Source of the DNA: Allgaiera indica
GTDB lineage: Bacteria > Pseudomonadota > Alphaproteobacteria > Rhodobacterales > Rhodobacteraceae
Direction: 5' to 3'
Assembly (NCBI RefSeq): GCF_900106675.1
Contig: NZ_FNOB01000001.1
Location: 1-64,000, forward strand
DNA length: 64,000 nucleotides
Shown: positions 18,593 through 29,164 of the stretch, piece by piece
Position numbering within the stretch: position 1 is the stretch's first letter
Layout of the letters: every line of letters starts with the position of its first letter
Notes under the pieces: generated by a model
What the model was told of the DNA's origin: nothing
The model's database searches: none
The model's input: only the letters and a program-made list of their open reading frames with translations
Position numbers and translations under genes: made by a program

Positions 18593-19498
18593 CTAGCCCA
18601 GGCGGATCGGCAGATCCCAGCCGCGCAGCAGATCCTGCGCCGCCATCGGCCGCTTGCCCGGGCGCTGGGCCAGCGTCACCTCGACGGCGCCGTCGCCGCA
18701 GGCGATGGTCAGCCCCCCCAGCACCGTGCCGGGTTCGCCCCCCCGCGCCTGTCCCGCGACAGCGCGGCAGCGCAGCAGTTTCAGCCGCTCTTCCCCGACC
18801 GCGACCCAGGCGCCGGGAAACGGCGACAGGCCGCGGATCAAGCGGCAGACCTCTTCGGCCGGGCGGGTGAAATCCACCCGCGCCTCGGCCTTGTCGATCT
18901 TCGCGGCATAGGTCACGCCTTCCTCGGGCTGCGGCACGGGCGTCAGGCTGTCCAGCCGGTCGAGCGCCTCGACGATCGCCTCGGCGCCCAGTGCCGAAAG
19001 CCGGTCATGCAGGTCGGCGGTGGTTTCCTCGGGCCCGATGGGGGTGGCGCGGCGCAGCAGCACCGGCCCGGTATCCAGCCCGGCCTCCATCTGCATGACG
19101 CAGATCCCGGTCTCGGCATCGCCGGCCATGATCGCGCGGTGGATCGGCGCTGCCCCGCGCCAACGCGGCAACAGTGACGCATGGATGTTCAGGCAGCCAT
19201 GTCGTGGCGCATCCAGCACCGCCTGCGGCAGGATCAGCCCATAGGCCACCACAACGGCGACCTCCGCGCCCAGCGCGGCGAACTCGGCCTGGGCCGCCTC
19301 ACCCTTCAGGCTTTTGGGGTGGCGAACGGGAAGGCCCAGCGCCTCGGCCCGCGCCTGCACCGGGCTGAGGCGGTCCTTCTTGCCGCGCCCGGCGGGGCGC
19401 GGCGGCTGGCAGTAGACACAGGCGATCTCGTGCCGCGCGGCCAGGGCTTCGAGCACCGGGACCGAGAAATCGGGCGTGCCCATGAAGACGATCCGCAT
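18593..19498 (-). CDS. fmt: Methionyl-tRNA formyltransferase
   Basis: Formylates the methionine on initiator tRNA using 10-formyl-tetrahydrofolate. The 301-residue protein starts [19 protein letters not shown] and carries the catalytic [16 protein letters not shown] loop and [16 protein letters not shown]-terminal tRNA-binding domain (about 205-301) is complete. Its ATG overlaps the stop of the deformylase-like gene upstream (TGATG), tying formylation to a three-gene deformylase cluster. The frame extends far upstream, but only as a shadow of the deformylases. Confidence 0.97.
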   Translation of the reverse strand: MRIVFMGTPDFSVPVLEALAARHEIACVYCQPPRPAGRGKKDRLSPVQARAEALGLPVRHPKSLKGEAAQAEFAALGAEVAVVVAYGLILPQAVLDAPRHGCLNIHASLLPRWRGAAPIHRAIMAGDAETGICVMQMEAGLDTGPVLLRRATPIGPEETTADLHDRLSALGAEAIVEALDRLDSLTPVPQPEEGVTYAAKIDKAEARVDFTRPAEEVCRLIRGLSPFPGAWVAVGEERLKLLRCRAVAGQARGGEPGTVLGGLTIACGDGAVEVTLAQRPGKRPMAAQDLLRGWDLPIRLG

Positions 19499-19995
19499 CA
19501 GCCCCTCCCCGCCTTTTCGGCGCGCTTGATCAGCCGCTCGCGCTTCAGCCGCGACAGGCGGTCGAAATACATCCGGCCCTGCAGATGGTCGATCTGATGC
19601 TGCACGCTGGTGGCCCAGAGATCGACGAAATCGCGTTCTTCCCACGCGCCGTCGGCGTTGAGGAACCGCACCGTCACGGCCCGCGGCCGCGCGATCACCG
19701 CCGAGACGCCGGGCAGGTTGGGGCTGGCTTCCTCGTGCTCGCGCGACTGGACCGAGGCGTGCAGGATCTCGGGGTTGGCCATCCGCACCGCCTGGCCGCG
19801 CATTTCCGAGCAATCCACCACGGCAAGGCAGTGCATCACCCCGATCTGCGGCCCGGCAAGCCCGTAGCCGGGCATCGCGTCCATGGTTTCGATCATGTCG
19901 CCCCAGATGCGGCGGATCTCGTCGGTCACCTCCGTGACCGGCGCGGCGGCGGTGCGCAGGCGTTTGTCGGGCCAGGGCAGGAAGGGGCGGATCAC
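19498..19995 (-). CDS. Peptide deformylase homologue, probably catalytically inactive
   Basis: A 165-residue protein with the whole deformylase fold: GYGLAGPQ at 44-50 (motif I) and [10 protein letters not shown] near 131-140 (motif III). Two key residues are changed. Motif II, normally EGCLS with the metal-ligand Cys, reads EASPN (89-93, Cys to Ser91). Motif III, normally HEIDH, reads HQIDH (Glu to Gln134). Without the Cys ligand and the general acid/base, normal deformylation is not expected. It lies between an apparently intact deformylase and fmt, overlapping both by 1-4 bp, so it is surely expressed with them. It is not a frameshifted pseudogene. Confidence 0.9.
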   Translation of the reverse strand: MIRPFLPWPDKRLRTAAAPVTEVTDEIRRIWGDMIETMDAMPGYGLAGPQIGVMHCLAVVDCSEMRGQAVRMANPEILHASVQSREHEEASPNLPGVSAVIARPRAVTVRFLNADGAWEERDFVDLWATSVQHQIDHLQGRMYFDRLSRLKRERLIKRAEKAGRG

Positions 19996-20486
19996 GGGCG
20001 ATAGGCCTCCTCGGCCGCGGCACGCGCCTCGGGGTCGAGACGATGGAAGGTGACGATGCCGTCGAGATGGTCATATTCGTGCTGAACGATGCGCGCGGCG
20101 GGGCCGTCGAACCATTCGTCGCGCGCGGCGCCATCGATCGCGGTCCAGCGCAGCCGCACCCGCGCGGGGCGGGTGACGCGGGCGCTGACGCCGGGGATCG
20201 AAAGGCAGGCCTCGTCCATCGCGACCTGGTCATCGGAGGCGGCGACGACACTGGGGTTCACGACGATGCGCGGCGCCGGGCGGCCGTCCTTCCACGAGGC
20301 GTCCATCACGAAGAGCCGCAGCATCGCGCCCACTTGCGGCCCCGCCAGCCCGCGGCCCGGCGCATCGTACATGGTTTCCAGCATGTCCTGGGCCAGACGG
20401 CGTAGATCGGTATCGACGGCGGGCACGGGGGCGCAGCGCCGGGTCAGCCGGGGGTCGGGCCAGGTGACGATGGGCAGCAGGCTCAC
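19992..20486 (-). CDS. def: Peptide deformylase, second copy
   Basis: A 164-residue deformylase with the metal-site residues present: GRGLAGPQ (44-51), EACLSIPG with Cys94, and QHEYDH with HEYDH at 136-140. It should remove the N-formyl group of nascent proteins using Fe2+ or another divalent metal. It differs from the standard enzyme in motif I (AGPQ for AAPQ) and motif II (EACLS for EGCLS), so substrate range may differ. It overlaps its neighbours by 4 bp on each side. Confidence 0.92.
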   Translation of the reverse strand: MSLLPIVTWPDPRLTRRCAPVPAVDTDLRRLAQDMLETMYDAPGRGLAGPQVGAMLRLFVMDASWKDGRPAPRIVVNPSVVAASDDQVAMDEACLSIPGVSARVTRPARVRLRWTAIDGAARDEWFDGPAARIVQHEYDHLDGIVTFHRLDPEARAAAEEAYRP

Positions 20487-21004
20487 GCCCGGGCCTTCTC
20501 TCGCTTCAGCTTGACCATCTTGCGGGTGATCATCTGACGTTTCAGCGGTTTGAGGTAGTCGATGAACAGTTTGCCGTTCAGATGGTCGATCTCATGCTGG
20601 ACACAGGTCGCCCAGAGGCCGTCGAACGCTTCCTCGTGGCGCTTGCCGTCAAGGCCGGTCCAGGCCACGCGCACTTCGGCGGGGCGCTCGACCTCGGCAT
20701 ATTGCTCGGGGATCGAAAGGCAGCCTTCCTCATAGGTGTTCGTCGCTTCCGATGTCCAGGTGACCTCGGGGTTGAACAGCACCATGGGGCGTGGCGGGGC
20801 CTCGGCGTCCTTCACGCAATCCATCACCAGAAGTCGGCTGAGCACGCCGACCTGCGGCGCGGCCAGGCCGATGCCGGGGGCGTCATACATGGTTTCCAGC
20901 ATGTCCTCGGCCAGCTTGCCCAGCTCTGGCGTGATGATGCCCACGGGATCGGCGACCTTCTTGAGGCGCGGGTCGGGGTGGATCAGGATCGGTTTGATGC
21001 TCAT
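20483..21004 (-). CDS. def: Peptide deformylase, canonical copy
   Basis: The housekeeping-type deformylase of 173 residues with all three canonical motifs: GIGLAAPQ (44-51), EEGCLSIPEQ with Cys95, and QHEIDHLNG with HEIDH at 137-141. It removes the formyl group from N-terminal formyl-methionine. It is first of four genes on the minus strand (def, def, inactive homologue, fmt), each overlapping the next by 1-4 bp, so they form one tightly coupled operon. The start is the ATG at 21004. Confidence 0.97.
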   Translation of the reverse strand: MSIKPILIHPDPRLKKVADPVGIITPELGKLAEDMLETMYDAPGIGLAAPQVGVLSRLLVMDCVKDAEAPPRPMVLFNPEVTWTSEATNTYEEGCLSIPEQYAEVERPAEVRVAWTGLDGKRHEEAFDGLWATCVQHEIDHLNGKLFIDYLKPLKRQMITRKMVKLKREKARA

Positions 21005-21122
21005 GCGCAGGATTTAGGCGATCGCGCGCGCCCGCGCAACGGGCAGGCGCGCGCAAGAGCCGGGCGAAGGATCGCGGGCGGGCGGCGGCGCCGCGCAGGG
21101 TCAACAGCGCGGGCGCGGCCCT

Positions 21123-21701
21123 CTAGCCCTCGATCGCGGCCCGCCAGTGGCGCCGGCACAGCGCGACATAGCTTTCGTTGCCGCCGATCTGCACCTGGGC
21201 ACCATCCCTGACCACCCGGCCATCGGCATCCTTGCGCACGACCATGGTGGCCTTCTTGCCGCAATGGCAGATGGTGCGCACCTCGCGCATCTCGTCCGCC
21301 AGCGCCAGAAGCGCGGCCGAGCCGGGGAACAGCTTGCCCTGGAAATCGACGCGCAGGCCGTAGCACATGATCGGCACCCGCAGATCATCCACCACGCGGG
21401 CCAGTTGCCAGACCTGATCCTCGCTCAGGAACTGGGCCTCGTCGAAGAAGACGCAGGCGACGGGGCCGGCATCAAGCCGCGCCTTGATCTTGGCGAAGAG
21501 GTCCTCGCCCGGGGCGAAGGTATCCGCGGCCTCGCCGATCCCGATGCGCGACCCGATCCGCCCCTCGCCCGCCCGGTCGTCGAACTGCGCGGTCACCAGA
21601 TAGGTCTGCATCCCGCGCTCGCGGTAGTTGTGCGACGCCTGCAGAAGCAGCGTCGACTTGCCCGCGTTCATGGTGGAATAGTGGAAATAGAGCTTGGCCA
21701 T
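21123..21701 (-). CDS. tdk: Thymidine kinase
   Basis: A 192-residue type II thymidine kinase for thymidine salvage. It has the P-loop MNAGKSTLLLQ near the N-terminus, DEAQFL (the catalytic DE pair), and the zinc-binding lasso with ICHCGKKA and ALCRRHW. The length matches bacterial Tdk. It stands between carB and the deformylase operon, with about 120 bp to the latter and 160 bp to carB. Confidence 0.95.
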   Translation of the reverse strand: MAKLYFHYSTMNAGKSTLLLQASHNYRERGMQTYLVTAQFDDRAGEGRIGSRIGIGEAADTFAPGEDLFAKIKARLDAGPVACVFFDEAQFLSEDQVWQLARVVDDLRVPIMCYGLRVDFQGKLFPGSAALLALADEMREVRTICHCGKKATMVVRKDADGRVVRDGAQVQIGGNESYVALCRRHWRAAIEG

Positions 21702-21813
21702 GAGGGGGATTTGCCCGGTTGCGGCGCGGGGATCAAGACCGGGCGGGGCGCTACCGGGGAAAAGCGTCGCTGCAAGCCCGCGCGCCCGGCACTACCGCCG
21801 GGCGTTCGGCCGT

Positions 21814-21838
21814 GAAATCGCTCCGCCGGAGCGATTTC
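21814..21838. terminator. Perfect hairpin downstream of carB
   Basis: Arms GAAATCGCTCC and GGAGCGATTTC (11 bp each) with a 3-nt loop, 26 bp beyond the carB stop. Its outer part is A/T rich, unlike the surroundings. It could end carB transcription, but no T-tract follows, and it could equally be a repeat or protein site. Confidence 0.5.
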
Positions 21839-21863
21839 GCCCCGGCAGGGCCGGGGTCGGGCC

Positions 21864-24800
21864 TCATCCCTGCAGCGTGCGCACCCCGATCTCGCCGTCG
21901 CCGCGGGCCTTCATCGCCTCGACCGCGGCGATCGAACCCGCCGCCGTGGTGTAATAGGCGATCTTGTCGTAAAGCGCGACCGCGCGGATCTCGCGGCTGT
22001 CCTCGATCGCCTGCGCGCCCTCGGTGGTGTTGAAGACCAGCGCGACCTCGCCGTTCTTCATCCGGTCGACGATGTTCGGGCGCCCCTCATAGACCTTGTT
22101 CACCACCTCGCAGGCCACGCCCGCCCCTTCCAGGAAGGCCGCCGTGCCACGCGTGGCGACGACGAAAAAGCCCATGCCCACCAGATCGCGCACCGCCCGG
22201 GCCATCGCCTCGGTCTTGTCGGCATCCCTGATCGAGACGAACACCCGGCCCTCGTCCGGCAGCTTCGTGCCCGCGCCCATCTGCGCCTTCAGGAAGGCCA
22301 GCGCGAAGGTCCGATCCCAGCCCATCACCTCGCCGGTCGAGCGCATCTCGGGGCCAAGGATCGTGTCGACGCCGGGGAAGCGGGCAAACGGCATCACCGC
22401 CTCCTTCACGCTGAACCACGGCGTCTTCGGGTCGGCCAGCGTCAGCGGGTCGGCCAGCGGCAGCGGCGTATCGGGGCCCACCCCTTCGGGGTAGGGCGCG
22501 CGCATCGGGAAGGCAGACAGTTTCTCGCCCGCCATCAGCCGAGCGGCGATCGAGGCGATGGCGCTGTCGGTGGCCTTGGCCACGAAGGGCACGGTGCGCG
22601 AGGCACGCGGGTTCACCTCCAGCACATAGATCACCCCGTCCTTGATCGCGAATTGCACGTTCATCAGGCCGACGACGTTCAGCCCCTTGGCCATCAGCAC
22701 CGTCTGGCGCTTCAGCTCCTCGACCGTGTCGCGCGACAGCGAATGCGGCGGCAGGCAGCAGGCGCTATCGCCCGAATGCACCCCGGCTTCCTCGATATGC
22801 TCCATGATCCCTGCGACATGCACGGTCTCGCCATCGCACAGCGCATCCACGTCGACCTCGATCGCGCCGGTCAGGTAGCTGTCCAGCAGCACCGGGTTCT
22901 TGCCCGACACGTTCACCGCCTCGCGAATGTAGCGTTCCAGGTGCGCGTCGTCGCGCACGATCTCCATCGCGCGGCCGCCCAGAACATAGGAGGGCCGGAT
23001 CACCAGCGGATAGCCCACATCGGCCGCGATGCGGAAAGCCTCGGCGTCGGAATGGGCGATGCCGTTGACCGGCTGTTTGAGGCCCAGCTTGTTGAGAAGC
23101 TTCTGGAACCGCTCGCGGTCTTCGGCGAGGTCGATCGCGTCGGGAGAGGTGCCGAGAATCGGGATGCCCTCGGCCTCGAGCGCATTGGCCAGCTTCAGCG
23201 GCGTCTGGCCGCCGAACTGGACGATGACGCCATGGAGCGTGCCGCGCTCCTGCTCCACCCGCAGGATTTCCAGCACGTGTTCCAGTGTCAGCGGTTCGAA
23301 ATAGAGCCGGTCCGAAGTGTCGTAATCGGTGCTGACCGTCTCGGGGTTGCAATTGACCATGATCGTCTCATAGCCCGCGTCGGTCAGCGCGAAACAGGCA
23401 TGGCAGCAGCAATAGTCGAATTCGATCCCCTGGCCGATCCGGTTCGGACCGCCGCCCAGGATCACAACCTTCTTGCGGTCCGAGGGCCGCGCCTCGCATT
23501 CGACCTCGCCCATCACCGGGCTTTCATAGGTGGAATACATATAGGGGGTCTGGGCCTCGAATTCGGCCGCACAGGTGTCGATGCGCTTGAACACCGCCTT
23601 GACGCCTAGATTGCGCCGGGCGCGGCGGACCTGGCCTTCGTCGCGGCCGGTCAGCTTGGCCAGGCGCGCGTCGGTGAAGCCCATCATCTTGAGCCGGCGC
23701 AGGCCGTCCTCGTTCATCGGCAGGCCTTCGCGGCGGATCTCTTCTTCGGACTCGACGATCTCGCGGATGCGGTCCAGGAACCACGGATCAAAGGCGGTGG
23801 CATGCTGGATCTCGTCGTTCGTCAGCCCGTGGCGCATGGCCTGGGCGATCAGGCGCAGCCGGTCCGGCGTCTGGGCGCTGAGCACCTTGATGATCGCGGC
23901 CTTGCCAGCGGGGCCGTCAGCCCCCGGAATCGCGATCTCGTCAAAGCCGGTCAGCCCGGTCTCCAGGCTCGCCAGTGCCTTTTGCAGCGATTCGTGGATG
24001 GTGCGGCCGATCGCCATCGCCTCGCCGACCGACTTCATCGCGGTGGTCAGTTCGGCCTTGGCACCGGGGAACTTCTCGAAGGCGAAGCGCGGGATCTTGG
24101 TGACGACATAGTCGATGGTCGGCTCGAACGAGGCCGGGGTGACCTTGGTGATGTCGTTGTCCAACTCGTCCAGCGTATAGCCCACCGCCAGCTTCGCCGC
24201 GATCTTGGCGATCGGAAAGCCGGTGGCCTTCGATGCCAGCGCCGAGGACCGGCTGACCCGGGGGTTCATCTCGATCACCACCATCCGGCCGTCGGCGGGG
24301 TTGATCGCCCATTGCACGTTGGAGCCGCCGGTCTCGACCCCGATCTCGCGCAGCACGGCGATCGAGCCGTTGCGCATGATCTGGTATTCCTTGTCGGTCA
24401 GCGTCAGCGCCGGGGCGACGGTGATCGAATCGCCCGTGTGCACGCCCATCGGGTCGACGTTCTCGATCGCGCAGACGATGATGGCGTTGTCGGCGCGGTC
24501 GCGCACGACTTCCATCTCGTATTCCTTCCAGCCCAGAAGCGATTCATCGACCAGGATCTGCGCCATCGGCGAGGCATCCAGTCCCGACCGGCAGATGCGT
24601 TCGTAATCGTCGCGGTTATAGGCCACGCCGCCGCCGGTGCCGCCCAGGGTGAAGGCAGGGCGGATGATCGCGGGCAGGCCGATCTCTTCCAGCGCGTCCA
24701 TCGCCTGGGCCACGCCGGCCTTGATGTCGTACTTGCCGTTCGCCAGCTTCGGCGCGGCGATGATCGTGGCCTTGGGGTTCTCGATCCCCAGCCGGTCCAT

Positions 24801-25205
24801 CGCCTCGCGAAACAGCTTGCGGTCCTCGGCCATCTCGATGGCATCGCGGTTGGCGCCGATCAGCTCGACGCCGAACTTGTCCAGCACGCCCATATCCGCC
24901 AGCGCCAGCGAGGTGTTCAGCCCGGTCTGGCCGCCCATGGTGGGCAGCAGGGCGTCGGGGCGCTCTTCCTCGATGATGCGCGCGACAACCTCGGGGGTGA
25001 TTGGCTCGATATAGGTGGCATCGGCCAACCCCGGATCGGTCATGATCGTCGCGGGGTTCGAGTTCACCAGGATCACCCGGTAGCCTTCCTCGCGCAGGGC
25101 CTTGCAGGCCTGGGCGCCGGAATAGTCGAACTCGCAGGCCTGGCCGATGATGATGGGGCCGGCTCCGATGATCATGATCGACTTGATATCGGTTCTCTTC
25201 GGCAT
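21864..25205 (-). CDS. carB: Carbamoyl-phosphate synthase large subunit
   Basis: The 1113-residue synthetase subunit makes carbamoyl phosphate for arginine and pyrimidines from bicarbonate, ammonia delivered by CarA, and two ATP. Two homologous ATP-grasp halves are visible, each opening with a Gly-rich ATP loop ([20 protein letters not shown] near 12 and [20 protein letters not shown] near 570). An allosteric MGS-like domain forms the last 150 residues. The ATG at 25205 ([13 protein letters not shown]) is the start; five upstream codons of the frame are not conserved. carA is not adjacent. Confidence 0.98.
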   Translation of the reverse strand: MPKRTDIKSIMIIGAGPIIIGQACEFDYSGAQACKALREEGYRVILVNSNPATIMTDPGLADATYIEPITPEVVARIIEEERPDALLPTMGGQTGLNTSLALADMGVLDKFGVELIGANRDAIEMAEDRKLFREAMDRLGIENPKATIIAAPKLANGKYDIKAGVAQAMDALEEIGLPAIIRPAFTLGGTGGGVAYNRDDYERICRSGLDASPMAQILVDESLLGWKEYEMEVVRDRADNAIIVCAIENVDPMGVHTGDSITVAPALTLTDKEYQIMRNGSIAVLREIGVETGGSNVQWAINPADGRMVVIEMNPRVSRSSALASKATGFPIAKIAAKLAVGYTLDELDNDITKVTPASFEPTIDYVVTKIPRFAFEKFPGAKAELTTAMKSVGEAMAIGRTIHESLQKALASLETGLTGFDEIAIPGADGPAGKAAIIKVLSAQTPDRLRLIAQAMRHGLTNDEIQHATAFDPWFLDRIREIVESEEEIRREGLPMNEDGLRRLKMMGFTDARLAKLTGRDEGQVRRARRNLGVKAVFKRIDTCAAEFEAQTPYMYSTYESPVMGEVECEARPSDRKKVVILGGGPNRIGQGIEFDYCCCHACFALTDAGYETIMVNCNPETVSTDYDTSDRLYFEPLTLEHVLEILRVEQERGTLHGVIVQFGGQTPLKLANALEAEGIPILGTSPDAIDLAEDRERFQKLLNKLGLKQPVNGIAHSDAEAFRIAADVGYPLVIRPSYVLGGRAMEIVRDDAHLERYIREAVNVSGKNPVLLDSYLTGAIEVDVDALCDGETVHVAGIMEHIEEAGVHSGDSACCLPPHSLSRDTVEELKRQTVLMAKGLNVVGLMNVQFAIKDGVIYVLEVNPRASRTVPFVAKATDSAIASIAARLMAGEKLSAFPMRAPYPEGVGPDTPLPLADPLTLADPKTPWFSVKEAVMPFARFPGVDTILGPEMRSTGEVMGWDRTFALAFLKAQMGAGTKLPDEGRVFVSIRDADKTEAMARAVRDLVGMGFFVVATRGTAAFLEGAGVACEVVNKVYEGRPNIVDRMKNGEVALVFNTTEGAQAIEDSREIRAVALYDKIAYYTTAAGSIAAVEAMKARGDGEIGVRTLQG

Positions 25206-25313
25206 CGTCCTGACCCCCAATCGCGCAAATTGTCGGGGTTATAGCCACCAAGGCGCCACGCGCAAGCCCAGAAGGGCGCCGTCGGCGGGCGCGGCGCGGA
25301 ATCTCGGCTGCGT

Positions 25314-25763
25314 TCACGGCGTCGTGCCGGCCCGGGCCTCTTCGATCTCGACCAGATTGCCCTCGGGGTCGCGCATGTAGACCACCAGGACCGGCGCCCC
25401 GGCCACGCCGAGATCTGTGATCTCGCCCTGCGCGCGGCCGCCCGCGCCCAAGATCGCGGCGCGGGTTTCGCGGATGTCGTCCACGGCAAAGGAGATATGC
25501 CCATAGCCCGGCGCGTTCACGGCGGGCGGCGGGCGATCCACGGCCCGGTCATATTGGTGGATCTCCAGGAAAGGGGCTTCGACCCCCGGCAGCGTCAGCC
25601 AGACCGACAGCAGCCCCACCCTCGGCAAGCCATTGCCGCGGGCGACGGCCGTGCCCAAAAGCCGCCGCGGCGGGCGCCGTTCCTTGCATCCGAAGACCCC
25701 GGCGTAGAAGCGCGCGAGCCCGGGGGCGTCGCGCGCCACGATTCAAAGATGGGTGAACCTCAT
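25314..25763 (-). pseudogene. VOC (glyoxalase/bleomycin-resistance) family protein with in-frame TGA at codon 7
   Basis: From ATG 25763 the minus strand reads Met-Arg-Phe-Thr-His-Leu, then TGA (25745-25743), then Ile-Val-Ala-Arg-Asp in the same frame, continuing to 25314. Family members normally start like MRFTHLNIVARD, so the stop seems to replace one residue of the first beta-strand. The remainder (141 residues from a GTG at 25739) has two normal beta-alpha-beta halves with FLEIHQYD and the metal-type Glu in GNLVEIEE. Either the gene is newly inactivated, or the GTG gives a product lacking strand 1, or this is a sequencing error. A function cannot be assigned beyond the metal-dependent VOC fold. 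Confidence 0.75.
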
Positions 25764-25777
25764 TCCACCCGCCGCGC

Positions 25778-27016
25778 CTATTCCGCCGCGCGGCGCTGCA
25801 CCTGTTGGGAATGTTCCGCCGCGTCGACGTATAGATAGTCGCGTGTCAGCGGCACCGCGTCCTGCTTGTGGGCCAGCTGGATCTGGAACACGCATTGGCC
25901 GTTGTAGCGGAAGGTCAGTTCAGACCCGATCAGGTAATAGCGCCACATCCGGCAGAAACGCTCGTCATAAAGCGCCTTGGCCCTGTCGATATTGGCCATG
26001 AAGCGGTCATGCCAGTTCTTCAGCGTCTCGGCATAATGCAGGCGCCAGATCTCGATGTCGGTCTCGTATAGGTGTTCGCGCTCCATCGCCGCCATGGTCT
26101 CGGACAGCGAAGGGCAGTAGCCGCCGGGGAAGATGTACTTGGTGATCCAGGGACTGGTGGCGCCCGGCGGCGTGGGCCGGCCGATGAAATGGATCAGCGC
26201 GATCCCGCCGGGCGCCAGCCGGTCATGCACGGCACGGAAATAGGTGCGGTACTGCGGCACGCCGACATGTTCGAACATGCCGACCGAGACGATCCGGTCG
26301 AACTGCCCCGAGACGTTGCGGTAATCGCAAAGCCGGAATTCGACCTGATCCTCCAGCCCCGCGTCCTTGGCGCGCTGGACGGCCACCTTGTATTGCTCCT
26401 CGCTCAGCGTCACGCCCAGGACCTTGGCGCCGTAATCGCGCGCCAGCGTCAGCGCCAGCCCGCCCCAACCGCAGCCGATATCCAGCACCGTCATCCCCCG
26501 CTCGATCAGCAGCTTCTTGGCGATGTGGTGCTTCTTGGCCGACTGGGCTTCTTCCAGCGTGTAATCGGGGTCGCGGAAATAGGCGCAGGAATATTGCCGG
26601 TCCTCATCCAGGAACAGATCGTATAGCTCGCCCGAAAGGTCGTAATGATGCGCCACGTTGCGCTTCGCGCGGCTGGCGGGATTGAACTGTTCGATCCAGC
26701 GCATCAGCCTGTGCATCTTCATCGTCCATTCGCGCCAGTTCCTGGGCGCGGCGGCGACATTGGACAAGGCCAGCGTCAGCATCCCGTAAAGGTCGTCGTC
26801 CTTGATCACCACCGAGCCGTCCATGTAGCCCTCGCCCAGCGCCATGTCCGGGTTCAGCACCAGCTTGCGCGGCAAGGCCGGATCGGTCAGGCTGACCTCC
26901 ACCGTCGGCGCGCCGCCGTCGCCGTGGCGTAAGGTCTTGCCGTCCGGCATATGCATGATCAGCGTTCCATGCCGAACAAGCCCCGACAACATTCGGTCAA
27001 GAAGCCAGGTCCACAT
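25778..27016 (-). CDS. cfa: Cyclopropane-fatty-acyl-phospholipid synthase
   Basis: A 412-residue SAM-dependent enzyme that converts unsaturated phospholipid acyl chains to cyclopropane chains. Motif [21 protein letters not shown] is the SAM site; further family hallmarks are [26 protein letters not shown] and [14 protein letters not shown]. The N-terminal lipid-binding domain is present. The open frame begins at GTG 27022, but AAGGAGG lies directly beside it and 6 nt before ATG 27016, so I take the ATG. It is divergent from aspS with a 250 bp gap. Confidence 0.95.
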   Translation of the reverse strand: MWTWLLDRMLSGLVRHGTLIMHMPDGKTLRHGDGGAPTVEVSLTDPALPRKLVLNPDMALGEGYMDGSVVIKDDDLYGMLTLALSNVAAAPRNWREWTMKMHRLMRWIEQFNPASRAKRNVAHHYDLSGELYDLFLDEDRQYSCAYFRDPDYTLEEAQSAKKHHIAKKLLIERGMTVLDIGCGWGGLALTLARDYGAKVLGVTLSEEQYKVAVQRAKDAGLEDQVEFRLCDYRNVSGQFDRIVSVGMFEHVGVPQYRTYFRAVHDRLAPGGIALIHFIGRPTPPGATSPWITKYIFPGGYCPSLSETMAAMEREHLYETDIEIWRLHYAETLKNWHDRFMANIDRAKALYDERFCRMWRYYLIGSELTFRYNGQCVFQIQLAHKQDAVPLTRDYLYVDAAEHSQQVQRRAAE

Positions 27017-27266
27017 CCACACCCTCCTTCCGATCGTTTTCTGCGGATCTTCCCCTTCGGGAACACAAATTCATTGCCCCCACCTTCGAAAATCTAGGAC
27101 GGATTGTCGCGCAGGCAAAGGCCCGATTCCGGCAGGATCCGGCCGCCGCACAATCCTCGGCGGCGATCGCCGCGGAACCGGCTTTCGCCCTCGCCCGCTT
27201 GACTTCCCGGCCCGCGCGGGGTGTATCGGCGCGAAACCACACCCGCGCCTCGCAAAGGGGAAGATC

Positions 27267-29045
27267 ATGCACGCCTATCGCAGCCATACCTGCGCCGCCC
27301 TGACCAAGGCCGATGTCGGCCAGACCGTCCGTCTTTCCGGCTGGGTCCACCGGGTCCGCGACCACGGCGGCGTGCTGTTCATCGACCTGCGCGATCATTA
27401 CGGCATGACCCAGGTGCTGGCCGACAGCGACTCGCCCGCCTTCAAGGAGGTCGAGAAGGTGCGCGCCGAATGGGTGATCCAGATCGAAGGTACGGTGAAG
27501 GCCCGCGACGCGGCGCTGGTAAACCCCAAGCTGCCGACCGGCGAGATCGAGGTCTATATCCGCGACCTCACCGTGCTGGGCCCGGCCGAGGAACTGCCGC
27601 TGCCGGTCTTCGGCGATCAGGACTACCCCGAGGAGACGCGCCTTGCCTACCGCTTCCTCGACCTGCGCCGCGAGAGCCTGCACCAGAACATGATGCTGCG
27701 CTCGCGCGTTATCAAATCCATGCGCGACCGGATGTGGAATTCGGGCTTTACCGAGTTCCAGACCCCGATCATCACCGCTTCCAGCCCCGAGGGCGCGCGC
27801 GATTTCCTGGTGCCGTCGCGGCTGCATCCGGGCAAGTTCTACGCCCTGCCCCAAGCGCCGCAGCAGTTCAAGCAGCTGATCATGGTGGCGGGGTTCGACC
27901 GCTACTTCCAGATCGCGCCGTGCTTTCGCGACGAGGATCCGCGCGCCGACCGCTCGCCCACCGACTTCTACCAGCTCGACGTCGAGATGAGCTTTGTCGA
28001 GCAGGAGGACGTGTTCCAGGCGGTCGAACCGGTGCTGCGCGGCACCTTCGAGGAATTCGCCGACGGCAAGCGCGTCGATCAGGACTGGCCGCGCATCGCC
28101 TATCGCGACGCCGCGCTCTGGTACGGCTCGGACAAGCCCGACCTGCGCAACCCGATCAAGATGCAGGATGTCAGCGAGCATTTCCGCGGCTCCGGCTTCG
28201 CGATCTTCGCGAAACTGCTGGAGACAGAAGGCAACGAGATCCGCGCAATCCCGGCGCCGACCGGCGGCAGCCGCAAGTTCTGCGACCGCATGAACGCCTT
28301 CGCCCAACAACAGGGCCTGCCGGGGATGGGGTATATCTTCTGGCGCGACCAGGGGGGCGAGATGGAAGCCGCGGGCCCCCTTGCCAAGAACATCGGCCCC
28401 GAGCGGACCGAGGCCATCCGCCAGCAGCTGGGCCTTGGCGTGGGCGACGCGGCGTTCTTCCTGGGCGGCAAGCCGAAGGTGTTCGAACCCGTCGCCGGCC
28501 GCGCCCGCAACGTCATCGGCGAGGAACTGGGCCTGACCGAAAAGGACCGCTTCGCCTTTGCCTGGATCGTCGATTTTCCGATCTACGAGAAGGACCCCGA
28601 GACCGGCAAGATCGACTTCGAACACAACCCGTTCTCGATGCCGCAAGGCGGCCTCGAGGCGCTGCAGGGCGATCCGCTGGACGTGCTGGGCTATCAGTAC
28701 GACCTTGCCTGCAACGGGTATGAGATCCTCTCGGGTGCGATCCGCAACCACCGCCCCGAGATCATGTTCAAGGCCTTCGAGATCGCGGGCTACCCCAAGG
28801 AAGAGGTCGAGAAACGCTTTGGCGGCATGGTCAAGGCGTTCCGCTATGGCGCGCCGCCCCACGGCGGTTGCGCGGCGGGGATCGACCGGATCGTGATGCT
28901 GCTGGCCGATACGGTCAACATCCGCGAGGTCATCATGTTCCCCATGAACCAGCGCGCCGAGGACCTGATGATGAACGCCCCCTCGGACCCCACGAACGAG
29001 CAGCTTCGTGAACTCGGCCTGCGGGTGGTCCCGCACGAGGACTAG
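27267..29045 (+). CDS. aspS: Aspartyl-tRNA synthetase
   Basis: A 592-residue bacterial class II synthetase that charges tRNA(Asp). The N-terminal OB fold begins [20 protein letters not shown]; the catalytic core shows motif 2 in [19 protein letters not shown] and motif 3 in [11 protein letters not shown], with the bacterial GAD insertion between. Many alphaproteobacterial AspRS also charge tRNA(Asn) for the GatCAB pathway; sequence alone does not settle this. The ATG at 27267 follows AAGGGG; the long upstream frame overlaps the divergent cfa promoter region and is not coding. Confidence 0.97.
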   Translation: MHAYRSHTCAALTKADVGQTVRLSGWVHRVRDHGGVLFIDLRDHYGMTQVLADSDSPAFKEVEKVRAEWVIQIEGTVKARDAALVNPKLPTGEIEVYIRDLTVLGPAEELPLPVFGDQDYPEETRLAYRFLDLRRESLHQNMMLRSRVIKSMRDRMWNSGFTEFQTPIITASSPEGARDFLVPSRLHPGKFYALPQAPQQFKQLIMVAGFDRYFQIAPCFRDEDPRADRSPTDFYQLDVEMSFVEQEDVFQAVEPVLRGTFEEFADGKRVDQDWPRIAYRDAALWYGSDKPDLRNPIKMQDVSEHFRGSGFAIFAKLLETEGNEIRAIPAPTGGSRKFCDRMNAFAQQQGLPGMGYIFWRDQGGEMEAAGPLAKNIGPERTEAIRQQLGLGVGDAAFFLGGKPKVFEPVAGRARNVIGEELGLTEKDRFAFAWIVDFPIYEKDPETGKIDFEHNPFSMPQGGLEALQGDPLDVLGYQYDLACNGYEILSGAIRNHRPEIMFKAFEIAGYPKEEVEKRFGGMVKAFRYGAPPHGGCAAGIDRIVMLLADTVNIREVIMFPMNQRAEDLMMNAPSDPTNEQLRELGLRVVPHED

Positions 29046-29077
29046 GCCCGGCACCGCCCCCCGGCCAGAACCGCCTC

Positions 29078-29130
29078 TTTCACTTTGGCACACATATCCT
29101 CGGGGGGCGCAGGGGGGCAGACAGCCCCCC
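29078..29130 (+). repeat. Dispersed hairpin repeat, copy C
   Basis: A degenerate copy: CTTTCACTTTGGCACACATA, TCCTC, a G-run, then hairpin arms GGGGGGC (29112-29118) and GCCCCCC (29124-29130) with loop AGACA. It lies between the convergent aspS and hemerythrin genes. Confidence 0.65.
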
Positions 29131-29164
29131 GCCCGCGGCCTTGCCTCGCACACCGGCGCCGCCC

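Noticed and set aside
22653-25244. Long + strand frames opposite carB
   Set aside because: carB is unambiguous on the minus strand; these are its shadows.
25743-25745. TGA as selenocysteine codon in the VOC gene
   Set aside because: No Cys-type position is expected there in the family, and no selenium genes are in the window; a nonsense mutation, alternative start or sequencing error is simpler.
26997-29153. A 718-codon minus-strand frame covering aspS
   Set aside because: Antisense shadow of aspS; aspS has all synthetase motifs, this frame has none.
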